A DNA stretch of 64,000 nt from Bacteroidota bacterium (GTDB taxonomy: Bacteria > Bacteroidota > Bacteroidia > AKYH767-A > OLB10). The notes beneath the pieces were generated by a model. That model did not search any database and had not been told where the DNA came from. It worked only from the letters and a program-made list of their open reading frames with translations. The stretch spans positions 941,929-1,005,928 of the forward strand of contig JADJMG010000001.1 of NCBI GenBank assembly GCA_016709725.1. The letters run 5' to 3'. Position 1 is the stretch's first letter. The number at the start of each line of letters is the position of its first letter. The translations under genes and the position numbers were made by a program. Positions 20,533 through 28,809 of this stretch are shown piece after piece.

Positions 20533-20964
20533 ATGGAAAACTCTGACGCAAAGAAGATCTTTAAAAAAGTGTTGGTCATTGATGATAGTGAAACCGATCG
20601 TTATGTTGCGAAGCGAATGCTTCAAAAATATAATTTTGCCGATGAAATTGTTGTCCAAGAATCTGCAACCAAGGCGCTCATCTACCTCCAAACGATCGAA
20701 AATACACCTGACGAATTGCCTCAATTTATTTTTCTTGATATTCGCATGCCAGAAATGGATGGTTTTGGATTTTTAGAGGAGTTTAATAAGCTAAGTGATA
20801 CCACAAAGGCTAAGTGTACAATTGTGATGTTGTCTACTTCGCTTGATGTGGAAGATTTTAATAAGGCGAACTCCAATCCATTTGTAAATCGATTTTTAAA
20901 CAAGCCACTTGACAAAGAAAAAATGGAGATCCTAAGTCAGGATTTTCAACCAAAATTCCCGTAG
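20533..20964 (+). CDS. Single-domain response regulator (CheY-like)
   Basis: 143 aa receiver domain with no output domain. The acidic pocket DDS is at 17-19, the phospho-acceptor is Asp69 in IFLDIRMPEMDGFG, the conserved Ser/Thr is in IVMLSTS and the conserved Lys is in FLNKPLDKE. It lies seven bases after the histidine kinase and is likely its direct partner. With no DNA-binding domain it would act by protein contact or in a phosphorelay. A terminator follows. Confidence 0.95.
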   Translation: MENSDAKKIFKKVLVIDDSETDRYVAKRMLQKYNFADEIVVQESATKALIYLQTIENTPDELPQFIFLDIRMPEMDGFGFLEEFNKLSDTTKAKCTIVMLSTSLDVEDFNKANSNPFVNRFLNKPLDKEKMEILSQDFQPKFP

Positions 20965-20996
20965 ATCCTCCTACTTAAAATATTACTATTTTTGTA

Positions 20997-21035
20997 ATCA
21001 CCAAGATATCATAAATCTCTTGGTGATTTTTTTTT
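20997..21035 (+). terminator. Rho-independent terminator after the kinase/response-regulator pair
   Basis: Perfect 10-bp stem ATCACCAAGA / TCTTGGTGAT (20997-21006 with 21018-21027), an 11-base loop, then a run of eight T. Confidence 0.85.
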
Positions 21036-21111
21036 GTAGAAATAGATTTCGTTATGGAATTAGTGGTAGAGTGTTCGTTAGATAATTTATAATTTTTAGT
21101 CTTATTTAGTC

Positions 21112-21558
21112 ATGAATAAAAGTGAAATAGTTGCAGCGGTTAAAGCAGATTTTGACAGAAGACTTTTAGAATTAAAGGAACAAACTCTTGCTTTGCAACA
21201 TGACGTTGCCAATGAATCGAAAAGTTCAGCCGGCGATAAGCACGAAACGGCGAGAGCTATGATGAATCTTGAGCAAGAGAAATTAGAGAGGCAATATCAA
21301 GAATTAATGACAATGAAAGATCGTTTTGATAAAATCAATTTTGAAAGTCCAATTGATAAAATCCAATTGGGTTCGCTGATCGAAACAAACAAAGGATTTT
21401 TCTTGTTGAGTGTTGGATTGGGAAAAGTGAAAACAAACAAACAGGATTTGATGCTGCTTTCATTACAATCTCCTCTTGGAGAGGTGTTATTTGGAAAAAG
21501 AGTTGGGGACTTTGTCATGTTGAATAAACATGAATACATCGTCATAAAGGTGATTTGA
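21112..21558 (+). CDS. GreA/GreB C-terminal-domain-like protein
   Basis: 148 aa. An N-terminal helical pair (about 1-75, with SSAGDKHETARAMM) leads into a small beta domain GSLIETNKGFFLLSVGLG ... PLGEVLFGKRVGDFV that resembles the GreA C-terminal FKBP-like fold. Homologues in Bacteroidota are often labelled 3-oxoacyl-ACP synthase, which this sequence does not support: there is no thiolase fold or catalytic Cys. Possibly an RNA polymerase-binding factor. Single gene between a terminator and a non-coding stretch. Confidence 0.6.
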   Translation: MNKSEIVAAVKADFDRRLLELKEQTLALQHDVANESKSSAGDKHETARAMMNLEQEKLERQYQELMTMKDRFDKINFESPIDKIQLGSLIETNKGFFLLSVGLGKVKTNKQDLMLLSLQSPLGEVLFGKRVGDFVMLNKHEYIVIKVI

Positions 21559-21639
21559 ATATTAGTGGATGGAAAGTTCTTACATGGTGAAGAGAAAGCA
21601 TTTGGTTGAATGAACTAAGGTTTTATTTTAATACTTAAC

Positions 21640-21818
21640 ATGAAACCTGCCGAATATCAATCGATTAACATAATTATAGTAGAAGGCAGTATCATTTTAA
21701 AAGCAGACCGCGTTAAAAGAGAAATACAACCTAATAACGTGCTTTAGTGCAGACATTTTTTTCTCGACTAAATCAGACGAAGGAGTTGGAGGCGTTTGTG
21801 AAATTAATGAAAACCTAA
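21640..21818 (+). pseudogene. Possible small frameshifted gene
   Basis: Two short pieces read MKPAEYQSINIIIVEGSII (from the ATG at 21640) and, in another frame, ALVQTFFSRLNQTKELEAFV ending at the TAA at 21816-21818. Their composition looks protein-like and a one- or two-base correction near 21740-21748 would give about 59 aa. I recognise no family. Low confidence. Confidence 0.3.
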
Positions 21819-21839
21819 TGTTGATTCTAATTAAAACCA

Positions 21840-21847
21840 TACATTTG
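21840..21847 (+). promoter_or_regulatory. -7 promoter element (TACATTTG)
   Basis: Exact TAnnTTTG match ending six bases before the ATG at 21854, so the transcript for the His-rich protein would be nearly leaderless. It probably also drives the metal-efflux operon that follows. Confidence 0.5.
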
Positions 21848-21853
21848 TAATAC

Positions 21854-22270
21854 ATGAGGAATCGCATTTTTATTTTATTGCCATTGATGGTAGCCTATCT
21901 ATTGATGCTTTCGCATGACGTAATTCCACATCATCACCATGAAACATTGGTTGAAGCAGAACAGCATCACGCCATTGAGCATGCGGATCATCATCATCAC
22001 GATGGCACAACGGGTGCACACGAGCACACCATGCACTTTGTTCATTCACCCGACTTTGGTAACTACATTCCTTCTTCAAACTTCTCTATTGATGATGTAG
22101 CATTAAATGTACTGAGTTTCTCAGTTATTGAATTATCGGATTTCTTTTCTTCCATACAACCAGATGAAAGTCCAAAAAAATGGCATGACGACAATCCGCC
22201 TCCGCTTTTAAATAAACATTCTTCTTCCTTCCATTTTCGCGGGCCACCTAAGCTGCTTTCTTTCGCTTAG
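21854..22270 (+). CDS. Histidine-rich exported small protein, probable metal-binding
   Basis: 138 aa with an N-terminal hydrophobic signal (IFILLPLMVAYLLML). Residues about 25-66 are extremely His-rich (IPHHHHETLVEAEQHHAIEH, then ADHHHHDG and HEHTMHFVH), about 17 His within 42 residues. The rest is unlike any family I know. It is the first gene before a CusB/CusA/CusC-type operon, so a periplasmic metal-buffering or metal-donor role (Zn, Cu, Co or Ni) is a reasonable inference. The gap to the next gene is 213 bases. Confidence 0.75.
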   Translation: MRNRIFILLPLMVAYLLMLSHDVIPHHHHETLVEAEQHHAIEHADHHHHDGTTGAHEHTMHFVHSPDFGNYIPSSNFSIDDVALNVLSFSVIELSDFFSSIQPDESPKKWHDDNPPPLLNKHSSSFHFRGPPKLLSFA

Positions 22271-22483
22271 GCCAATACTTTTTGGATGATACCCCGAGAG
22301 CAGTAATTACGCTCTACTAATTTCAATTTCATAAAGTTTTGCTTTAGCGTTAACGAGTGTTTTCATTCGTTGAGATGTGTTGTTATTGCACGATAACGTC
22401 ATCACGTTAACAGATAATCTTTGAAAAATAAATTGGTAATCGCGGGAATAAACTTTCTGCACCCTTAACAAAATTTAGATCCA

Positions 22484-23989
22484 ATGAATAAGTTCATTTT
22501 AATTACAACAATTGCTGTGTTGATTCTTAATAGTTGCTCAAGCATAACAGAGGAACATCAGCATGACCACGACAAGGTTCCTGAAGTCGAACCGATAGCT
22601 TTTACAATGTATTCCGAAAAGTCGGAAATCTTTGTAGAGTTCAAACCACTGGTGGTAGGCAACACTTCAAAATTTGCGGCCCATTTCACTGTGCTTGGTG
22701 AAAAATTTTTACCGCTTACCGATGGATCAGTCACGGTTAGCTTAATTGTAAATGGAAATGTCATAAAACAATCCGCAGCAAAACCATCTGTACCCGGTAT
22801 CTATAGTCTTGAACTTACTCCTAAAACGGCAGGTACAGGAAAATTAGTTTTTGATATCGTTACGAAATCATTCACCGATCAGATAGTGATAGAAGATGTA
22901 AAAGTTTACGCTGATGAAAAAGCAATGCTTACAGAACGGACACAAGAAAATGCAAACAGCGATATTTCTTACTTGAAAGAGCAAGCTTGGAAAGTTGAAT
23001 TTGCGAATGCACCGGTTTCTAAGCAATCGTTCAGCAACATCATTAAAACGAACGGACAAATACTATCTGCACCAGGAGATGAAATGATGGTCATCGCTAA
23101 AGCCAGCGGGACCGTATTGTTTTCGGGACGCAAAACGATTATTGGATCTGAGGTGACCGCGGGTACAAATCTCTTCACGGTTACTGGTGCCGATATCGCC
23201 GAGGGAAACATAGATGCAAAATACAAAGACGCAAAAGCGAATTACGAAAAAGCAAAGCTGGATTATGAACGCGCCTCGGAATTGTTAAAAGATCAAATCG
23301 TTTCACAAAGGGATTTTCAACAGACCAAACTTGTTTTTGATAATGCACAAACAGCATTTAATGCGATAGCTAAAAATCATTCGGCGAAGGGGCAAGCTGT
23401 TTTAGCAAACATCAGTGGATATGTAAAAAACATTTTTATTACCGAAGGTCAATTTGTAGAAGCGGGAACACCATTAGCAACCATTTCCAAAAACAAAAAA
23501 CTGATCTTACAAGCTAATGTTTCTCAAAAGTATTTTAATAATCTTTCAACAATCACGTCAGCTAATTTCAAAACTACCGAGAGCGAAACAGTTTACAGCA
23601 CCGCACAACTTAACGGAAAAATCATCTCCTATGGAAGAAGTGCAACTGCCCATTCACCATTCATTCCTGTAACATTTGAAATTGACAATACCCGAAATTT
23701 AATCCCCGGCTCTGTGGCCGAAGTTTATTTAAAATCAATTCCAATTCCCAGTGCACTCGTTCTTCCAGTTACATCACTGTTAGAAGAACAAGGAAACTTT
23801 TTTGTGTATGTGCAAACCGGAGGCGAAAGTTTTCAAAAACGAGAAGTTGAAATTGGAGCAAGCGATGGAATATTGGTTCAACTGCTTTCGGGAGTTGTGG
23901 AAGGTGAAAGAGTGGTTACCAAGGGCGCGTATCAAATTAAACTAGCCACCGCAACGGGAACACTTCCAGCACATGGACACGAACACTAG
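22484..23989 (+). CDS. RND efflux periplasmic adaptor (CusB/CzcB type) lipoprotein
   Basis: 501 aa membrane-fusion protein. A lipobox (VLILNSC, Cys18) indicates a lipoprotein. Just after it comes a His/Asp cluster (EEHQHDHDK), and the C-terminus ends GHEH, so both ends may bind metal. A beta-sandwich (about 40-145), a barrel/lipoyl region around 185-235 and 310-335 (VLANISGYVKNIFITEGQFV) and a coiled hairpin (about 245-305, DYERASELLKDQIVSQRDF) are visible. It should link the inner-membrane pump CusA-like (24299) to the TolC-like channel (27469). The gap to the pump gene is 309 bases and holds a large inverted repeat. Confidence 0.9.
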   Translation: MNKFILITTIAVLILNSCSSITEEHQHDHDKVPEVEPIAFTMYSEKSEIFVEFKPLVVGNTSKFAAHFTVLGEKFLPLTDGSVTVSLIVNGNVIKQSAAKPSVPGIYSLELTPKTAGTGKLVFDIVTKSFTDQIVIEDVKVYADEKAMLTERTQENANSDISYLKEQAWKVEFANAPVSKQSFSNIIKTNGQILSAPGDEMMVIAKASGTVLFSGRKTIIGSEVTAGTNLFTVTGADIAEGNIDAKYKDAKANYEKAKLDYERASELLKDQIVSQRDFQQTKLVFDNAQTAFNAIAKNHSAKGQAVLANISGYVKNIFITEGQFVEAGTPLATISKNKKLILQANVSQKYFNNLSTITSANFKTTESETVYSTAQLNGKIISYGRSATAHSPFIPVTFEIDNTRNLIPGSVAEVYLKSIPIPSALVLPVTSLLEEQGNFFVYVQTGGESFQKREVEIGASDGILVQLLSGVVEGERVVTKGAYQIKLATATGTLPAHGHEH

Positions 23990-23990
23990 G

Positions 23991-24292
23991 GAATTGGTAA
24001 GTTGGCAAGTTGGTAAATTGGCAAATTTTTATTGAGCTATTCGCAATAGGCGATAGTAAATGATCTGTATATAATTCAACGTTTTAGTCTGGTAAGATGA
24101 AGATGAAAAGGAAAGTTGAATTTAACTATTCAAAATGGCTCATAAAACTCCATCACTCTACAACTTCGTTACGAAACTATTAAGATCACCTAATTCACTT
24201 GTCAAACAATTTAACAACTGACTGATTCACCAAACCACCAATTCGTTAATCCACCAATTTACCAATTTACCAACTTGCCAACTTACCAATTC
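23991..24292. repeat. Long inverted repeat made of TTGGTAAG/TTGGCAAG-type units in the adaptor-pump gap
   Basis: The left arm (23991-24027) reads GAATTGGTAAGTTGGCAAGT then TGGTAAATTGGCAAATT. The right arm (24256-24292) is its reverse complement, with one mismatch over about 36 bases. Each arm is itself built from about four copies of an 8-9-base unit TTGG(T/C)AA(G/A)T. The intervening 228 bases have no coding frame. In the mRNA this can form a long hairpin between the adaptor and pump genes. Confidence 0.8.
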
Positions 24293-24298
24293 ACAACT

Positions 24299-27200
24299 AT
24301 GCTTAACAAAATAATAAACTTCTCGCTCGTTAATCGCTTATTCATTCTTGTTGCTAGCGTTTTATTAATTGTATTTGGATCATACATCGCCTCGCAAATG
24401 GAAGTGGATGTATTTCCTGATCTCACTGCACCTACGGTGGTAGTACTTACGGAAGCGCATGGAATGGCTCCTGAAGAAGTCGAGAAGCTGGTTACTTTTC
24501 CGATCGAGACTTCGGTGAATGGCGCAACGAATGTACGTCGCGTTCGCAGTTCATCATCGGCTGGAATTTCAATTGTCTGGGTCGAGTTTGAGTGGAATAC
24601 GGATATTTTTAAAGCACGGCAAATTGTAAATGAAAAGGTAACAGCCGTAGCCGAAAAACTTCCTGTTGGTGTTGGAAATCCAACCATGGCACCGCAAAGT
24701 TCCATCATGGGAGAAGTAATGTTTATTTCGCTCACATCCGATACCACATCTTTGATGAAACTTCGCACCATTGCCGATTGGACAATTCGTCCACGACTTT
24801 TAGCAACAGGTGGAGTGGCGCAAGTAATTATTATGGGTGGCGAATACAAGCAGTATCAAATTTTGGCTTCACCCCAAAAGATGAACTACTATAATGTTTC
24901 ACTTAACGAATTACTCACTGCCACAAAACAAGCTAATGGAAATTCTTCAGGTGGATTTATAAATGAATACGGTAACGAATACATCGTAAAAGGAATTGGC
25001 AGAACAAATGATCTCGATGAGTTAGGAAAGTCTGTTGTTAAATCGTCAAATGGAAGAGTAATTCGCATTGAAGATGTTGCTGAAATAAAAATTGGCGCAG
25101 CCCCAAAAATAGGCGATGCCTCTTCCAATACGAAACCTGCAGTTGTACTTTCTATTGCTAAGCAACCATCTACCAACACACTTGAACTCACTCAAAAAAT
25201 TGATGATGCGATAACTGAAATGCAAAGTAATTTACCACCCGACATTCACATCAATACTCATATTTTCCGACAAGCTGATTTTATCAACGCATCCATCAGC
25301 AACATTCAGAAAACATTATTAGAAGGGAGTCTTTTTGTCGTCATCATTTTGTTTTTATTTCTGATGAACTGGAGGGCAACGGTCATTTCATTGCTTGCAA
25401 TTCCCATTTCATTAATTACAGCCATGCTCGCTTTAAATTGGTTGGGCTATACAATCAACACCATGAGTTTAGGAGGAATGGCCATTGCCATTGGCGCTTT
25501 GGTTGATGATGCCATTATTGATGTAGAGAATGTTTTCAAAAGACTCAAGCAAAACGCGAACAAACCACCTGAAGAGAGAAAAGACAAACTCACAGTAATT
25601 TTTGATGCATCTGTAGAGATTAGAACTTCCATCATCAACGCCACATTCATAATCATTGTAGCCTTTGTACCACTTTTCTTTTTGTCGGGGATGGAAGGAA
25701 AATTACTCGCACCACTTGGCATCGCATTCATCGTTTCTCTTTTTGCTTCACTTATCGTTTCTATCACACTTACGCCTGTTTTAGGAAGCTATCTTTTAGC
25801 AGATGAGAAAATGCTTCAGCGACAACACAAGGAAAGCTGGTTGGTAGAACAACTTCAAAAAATTTATGTTATTCTACTTGATAAAGTGATGCAAAGAAAG
25901 AAAGCGATCATTGCAACTTCCGCCGTATTATTTATCGCTTCCATTTTATTAATGACTCAGCTAGGAAGAAGTTTTCTTCCCGAATTTAATGAAGGATCGT
26001 TAGTGATTAGTGTAGTGAGCTTACCAGGCATTTCATTAGAGCAAAGCAACAAATTAGGAACGCAAGTTGAGAAAGCATTGCTCTCTGTTCCCGAAATTAA
26101 AATCACCACACGAAGAACAGGCCGTGCAGAATTGGATGAACATGCACAAGGTGTAAACTCATCGGAAGTGGAAGCACCTTTCACGCTTGTTACTAGAAGC
26201 CGTGAAGAATTTTTAACGGAAGTACGCGAAAAACTATCTGGAGTTTCGGGAGTGAACATCACCATTGGACAACCCATTGGACATCGCATAGATCATATGC
26301 TATCTGGAACGCGGGCAAACATTGCCATAAAAATATTTGGTGCTGACTTAACTAAACTCTTTACTCTTTCCAATGAGATCAAAAATGAAGTACAATCGGT
26401 AGAAGGATTGGTTGATTTAAGTGTAGAGCAGCAAATTGATATTCCGCAATTGCAGATAAAAGCGAAGCGCGATATGCTCAATCATTACGGGATAACAATC
26501 GGAGAGTTCAATGAATTTATTGATGTCGCATTCGCAGGCGAAAAAGTTTCTGAAATTTATGAAGGAAATAAAACCTTCGACTTAATTCTTCGCTTTGACG
26601 ATGCCAATCGAGGTTCACTTGAAAATATTCGCAACACACTTATTGATGTAGGGGTAAGTAGTAACGATGCCATTCCTGAAGGAGATTTGCAAAGTAGTCT
26701 TTCAGAAAGCCAATCACATCACCGCAGAATCCCGTTGCACTACATTGCGGATATTATTAGCACTAGCGGACCCAACACCATCAACCGCGAAAACGTGCAG
26801 CGCAAAACTGTTTTATCGGCCAATGTAGCAGGCCGTGATCAGAAGAGTGTGGTGAAAGATATTCGTAGAATTATTGAAGATAAAGTGAAGCTTCCAGAGG
26901 GATATCATATTGAATACGGCGGACAGTTTCAGGCAGAGGCCGAAGCATCAAGAACCTTACTTCTAACTTCACTACTTTCATTACTTGTTATATTTTTATT
27001 ACTCTATCAGGAATTTAAGGATGTAAAAACCGCAAGCATCATTTTATTGAATCTTCCATTGGCATTAATAGGTGGAGTATTTAGTATATGGTTCACGAGC
27101 GGAATTATGAGCATTCCAAGTATTATTGGTTTCATCACCTTGTTTGGTGTGGCCACACGAAACGGAATACTGCTTGTATCACACTACAAAACATTACGTG

Positions 27201-27472
27201 AAGAAGGATACAATCTTTACGACACCGTTATTACCGGTTCCAAAGACCGATTAAGTCCCATCTTGATGACAGCACTTACTGCAGGCTTAGCACTTGTTCC
27301 GCTGGCTATTGCAGGTGATTTACCGGGCAACGAAATCCAAAGTCCAATGGCAATAGTTATTTTGGGAGGATTGTTCACAAGCACCTTACTCAATATCTTC
27401 ATTGTGCCAGTAGTTTATTATTTATCAAACAGGTCTGCCGAAAAGGTTAATATTAATAAAGATTTACAATGA
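24299..27472 (+). CDS. Heavy-metal RND efflux pump (CusA/CzcA family)
   Basis: 1057 aa from the ATG at 24299 (preferred over 24275 because MLNKIINFSLVNRL is the normal family start). Typical of HME-RND proton antiporters: the first helix at 12-30; the start of the periplasmic domain PDLTAPTVVVLTEAHGM; the fourth-helix charged motif GALVDDAIIDVENVFKRL with Asp, Asp and Glu for proton transfer; and the second half beginning near 540. It exports divalent or monovalent metal ions, driven by the proton gradient. Which metal cannot be decided, though the VDDAIIDVEN motif differs from CusA-type DAAIVMIEN and from CzcA-type DGAVIIVEN. It overlaps the TolC-like gene by four bases. Confidence 0.93.
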   Translation: MLNKIINFSLVNRLFILVASVLLIVFGSYIASQMEVDVFPDLTAPTVVVLTEAHGMAPEEVEKLVTFPIETSVNGATNVRRVRSSSSAGISIVWVEFEWNTDIFKARQIVNEKVTAVAEKLPVGVGNPTMAPQSSIMGEVMFISLTSDTTSLMKLRTIADWTIRPRLLATGGVAQVIIMGGEYKQYQILASPQKMNYYNVSLNELLTATKQANGNSSGGFINEYGNEYIVKGIGRTNDLDELGKSVVKSSNGRVIRIEDVAEIKIGAAPKIGDASSNTKPAVVLSIAKQPSTNTLELTQKIDDAITEMQSNLPPDIHINTHIFRQADFINASISNIQKTLLEGSLFVVIILFLFLMNWRATVISLLAIPISLITAMLALNWLGYTINTMSLGGMAIAIGALVDDAIIDVENVFKRLKQNANKPPEERKDKLTVIFDASVEIRTSIINATFIIIVAFVPLFFLSGMEGKLLAPLGIAFIVSLFASLIVSITLTPVLGSYLLADEKMLQRQHKESWLVEQLQKIYVILLDKVMQRKKAIIATSAVLFIASILLMTQLGRSFLPEFNEGSLVISVVSLPGISLEQSNKLGTQVEKALLSVPEIKITTRRTGRAELDEHAQGVNSSEVEAPFTLVTRSREEFLTEVREKLSGVSGVNITIGQPIGHRIDHMLSGTRANIAIKIFGADLTKLFTLSNEIKNEVQSVEGLVDLSVEQQIDIPQLQIKAKRDMLNHYGITIGEFNEFIDVAFAGEKVSEIYEGNKTFDLILRFDDANRGSLENIRNTLIDVGVSSNDAIPEGDLQSSLSESQSHHRRIPLHYIADIISTSGPNTINRENVQRKTVLSANVAGRDQKSVVKDIRRIIEDKVKLPEGYHIEYGGQFQAEAEASRTLLLTSLLSLLVIFLLLYQEFKDVKTASIILLNLPLALIGGVFSIWFTSGIMSIPSIIGFITLFGVATRNGILLVSHYKTLREEGYNLYDTVITGSKDRLSPILMTALTAGLALVPLAIAGDLPGNEIQSPMAIVILGGLFTSTLLNIFIVPVVYYLSNRSAEKVNINKDLQ

Positions 27473-28653
27473 GACATAAGATCATCATCACAAAATTTCT
27501 TTCGCTTGTAATTTGCACATCCGTAAATGCACAAAGCACGATTGATAATGTTCTTGCTGAAATCAACAAGAACAACAAAACTATTTTGGCGACAGCGCAA
27601 TATTACCAGGCTCAAAATTTAGAATTCAAGACAGGTCTTAATCCAAGCAATCCAACTGCAGAATACGACTTCTTAAAAGGTTCACCAGCCAATGCGGGGA
27701 ACCAACATGATTTTACGATAACACAGCAGCTTGATTTTCCATCTGCGTACATCAAAAGATCACAGCTCGCCAAAACGCAAATAGCTAGGTCTGAGTATGA
27801 AATTATTGCCAATAGACAAGACATTTTGCTTGAAGCAAAAAAGGTATGTATTGCACTAATATATCACAACAAATTGCAGGAGCAACTGATCACGCAAAAG
27901 CACAACTTTGAAAAATTATTGTCAAGTGTTCAAACCAAATTGGAAAAAGGAGATGGAAATATTTTAGAAATGAACAAGGCTAAACTGCAACTCATCCAGA
28001 TCAAAAAGAAATTTCAAGAAAATGTGAGTGCCATCAACGAACTCAACATCAAACTATCCGAACTAAATGGAGGCATCGAAATTGTTTTCACCGATACGGT
28101 TTATTTCTCTCCAACATCCATTCCCGATTTTGCACAATTAGAAAAAGATTACGAAAAATTGGATCCACTTTTAAAAATGTTACAACAGCAAAAACTAATT
28201 TCCCAAAAGCAATTAGAATTAAGTAAATCATTATCGCTTCCAAAGATGGAACTCGGCTATCACTATCAGGGAATTCTTGGGCAAACATACAGTGGATTTC
28301 ATACAGGAATTTCAGTTCCACTTTGGGAGAATAAAAATTCAGTTAAGCAAAAAAAATCGCAACTACTCTATAGCGAGTCGCAGCTCATTGCGCATACGAA
28401 CGAACACTACTTCCACATCAAGCATATTTACGAGCGATACACGAATCTAAAAACTACCTTGCTTGAATATCAGAGTATTTTCACCACGCTTAATAACACA
28501 GCCCTCTTAAATAAAGCACTTGCACTGGGTGAAATTACAACCATGCAATACCTTGTTGAGATGAACTTTTATACCGAGGCTCAAACAGACTTTATACAAA
28601 CCGAAAAGGAATACCACGACACGATTGCGGAATTGTATAAGTACTTGTTATAG
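27469..28653 (+). CDS. TolC-family outer-membrane channel of the metal efflux operon (CusC/CzcC type)
   Basis: 394 aa with a signal peptide (cut near SVNAQS). Two structural repeats of long coiled-coil hairpins, for example KLSELNG near residue 195 and a second hairpin with SLSLPKMELGYHYQGILGQT, are the TolC-fold pattern. It starts inside the pump's stop codon (ATGA overlap). Completes the tripartite envelope-spanning system with the adaptor and pump. Confidence 0.88.
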   Translation: MRHKIIITKFLSLVICTSVNAQSTIDNVLAEINKNNKTILATAQYYQAQNLEFKTGLNPSNPTAEYDFLKGSPANAGNQHDFTITQQLDFPSAYIKRSQLAKTQIARSEYEIIANRQDILLEAKKVCIALIYHNKLQEQLITQKHNFEKLLSSVQTKLEKGDGNILEMNKAKLQLIQIKKKFQENVSAINELNIKLSELNGGIEIVFTDTVYFSPTSIPDFAQLEKDYEKLDPLLKMLQQQKLISQKQLELSKSLSLPKMELGYHYQGILGQTYSGFHTGISVPLWENKNSVKQKKSQLLYSESQLIAHTNEHYFHIKHIYERYTNLKTTLLEYQSIFTTLNNTALLNKALALGEITTMQYLVEMNFYTEAQTDFIQTEKEYHDTIAELYKYLL

Positions 28654-28809
28654 TAATTAATGTAGCAGAATTATTATTTATTTATTCCTGTTGCCGCAAC
28701 CACTCAGTCTTTTATTTTCAAATGTTTTTGTAAAATCTATGTAAAAAAGATTCTTTACTAAATTAGGTAAGCAGCTACTTACTATCTTTAGATATTGAAA
28801 TCGTGATTT

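Noticed and set aside
21112..21558. 3-oxoacyl-ACP synthase
   Set aside because: A common database label for this family, but the protein is 148 aa with a GreA-like beta domain and no thiolase fold.
23991..24292. CRISPR array suspected from repeated TTGGTAAG/TTGGCAAG units
   Set aside because: Units are 8-9 bases without spacers, facing arms are inverted, and no cas gene is present.
24283..24849. 188-codon open frame on the minus strand
   Set aside because: Lies fully inside the conserved metal pump gene; its composition (Ser/Thr-rich) is a shadow of that coding frame.
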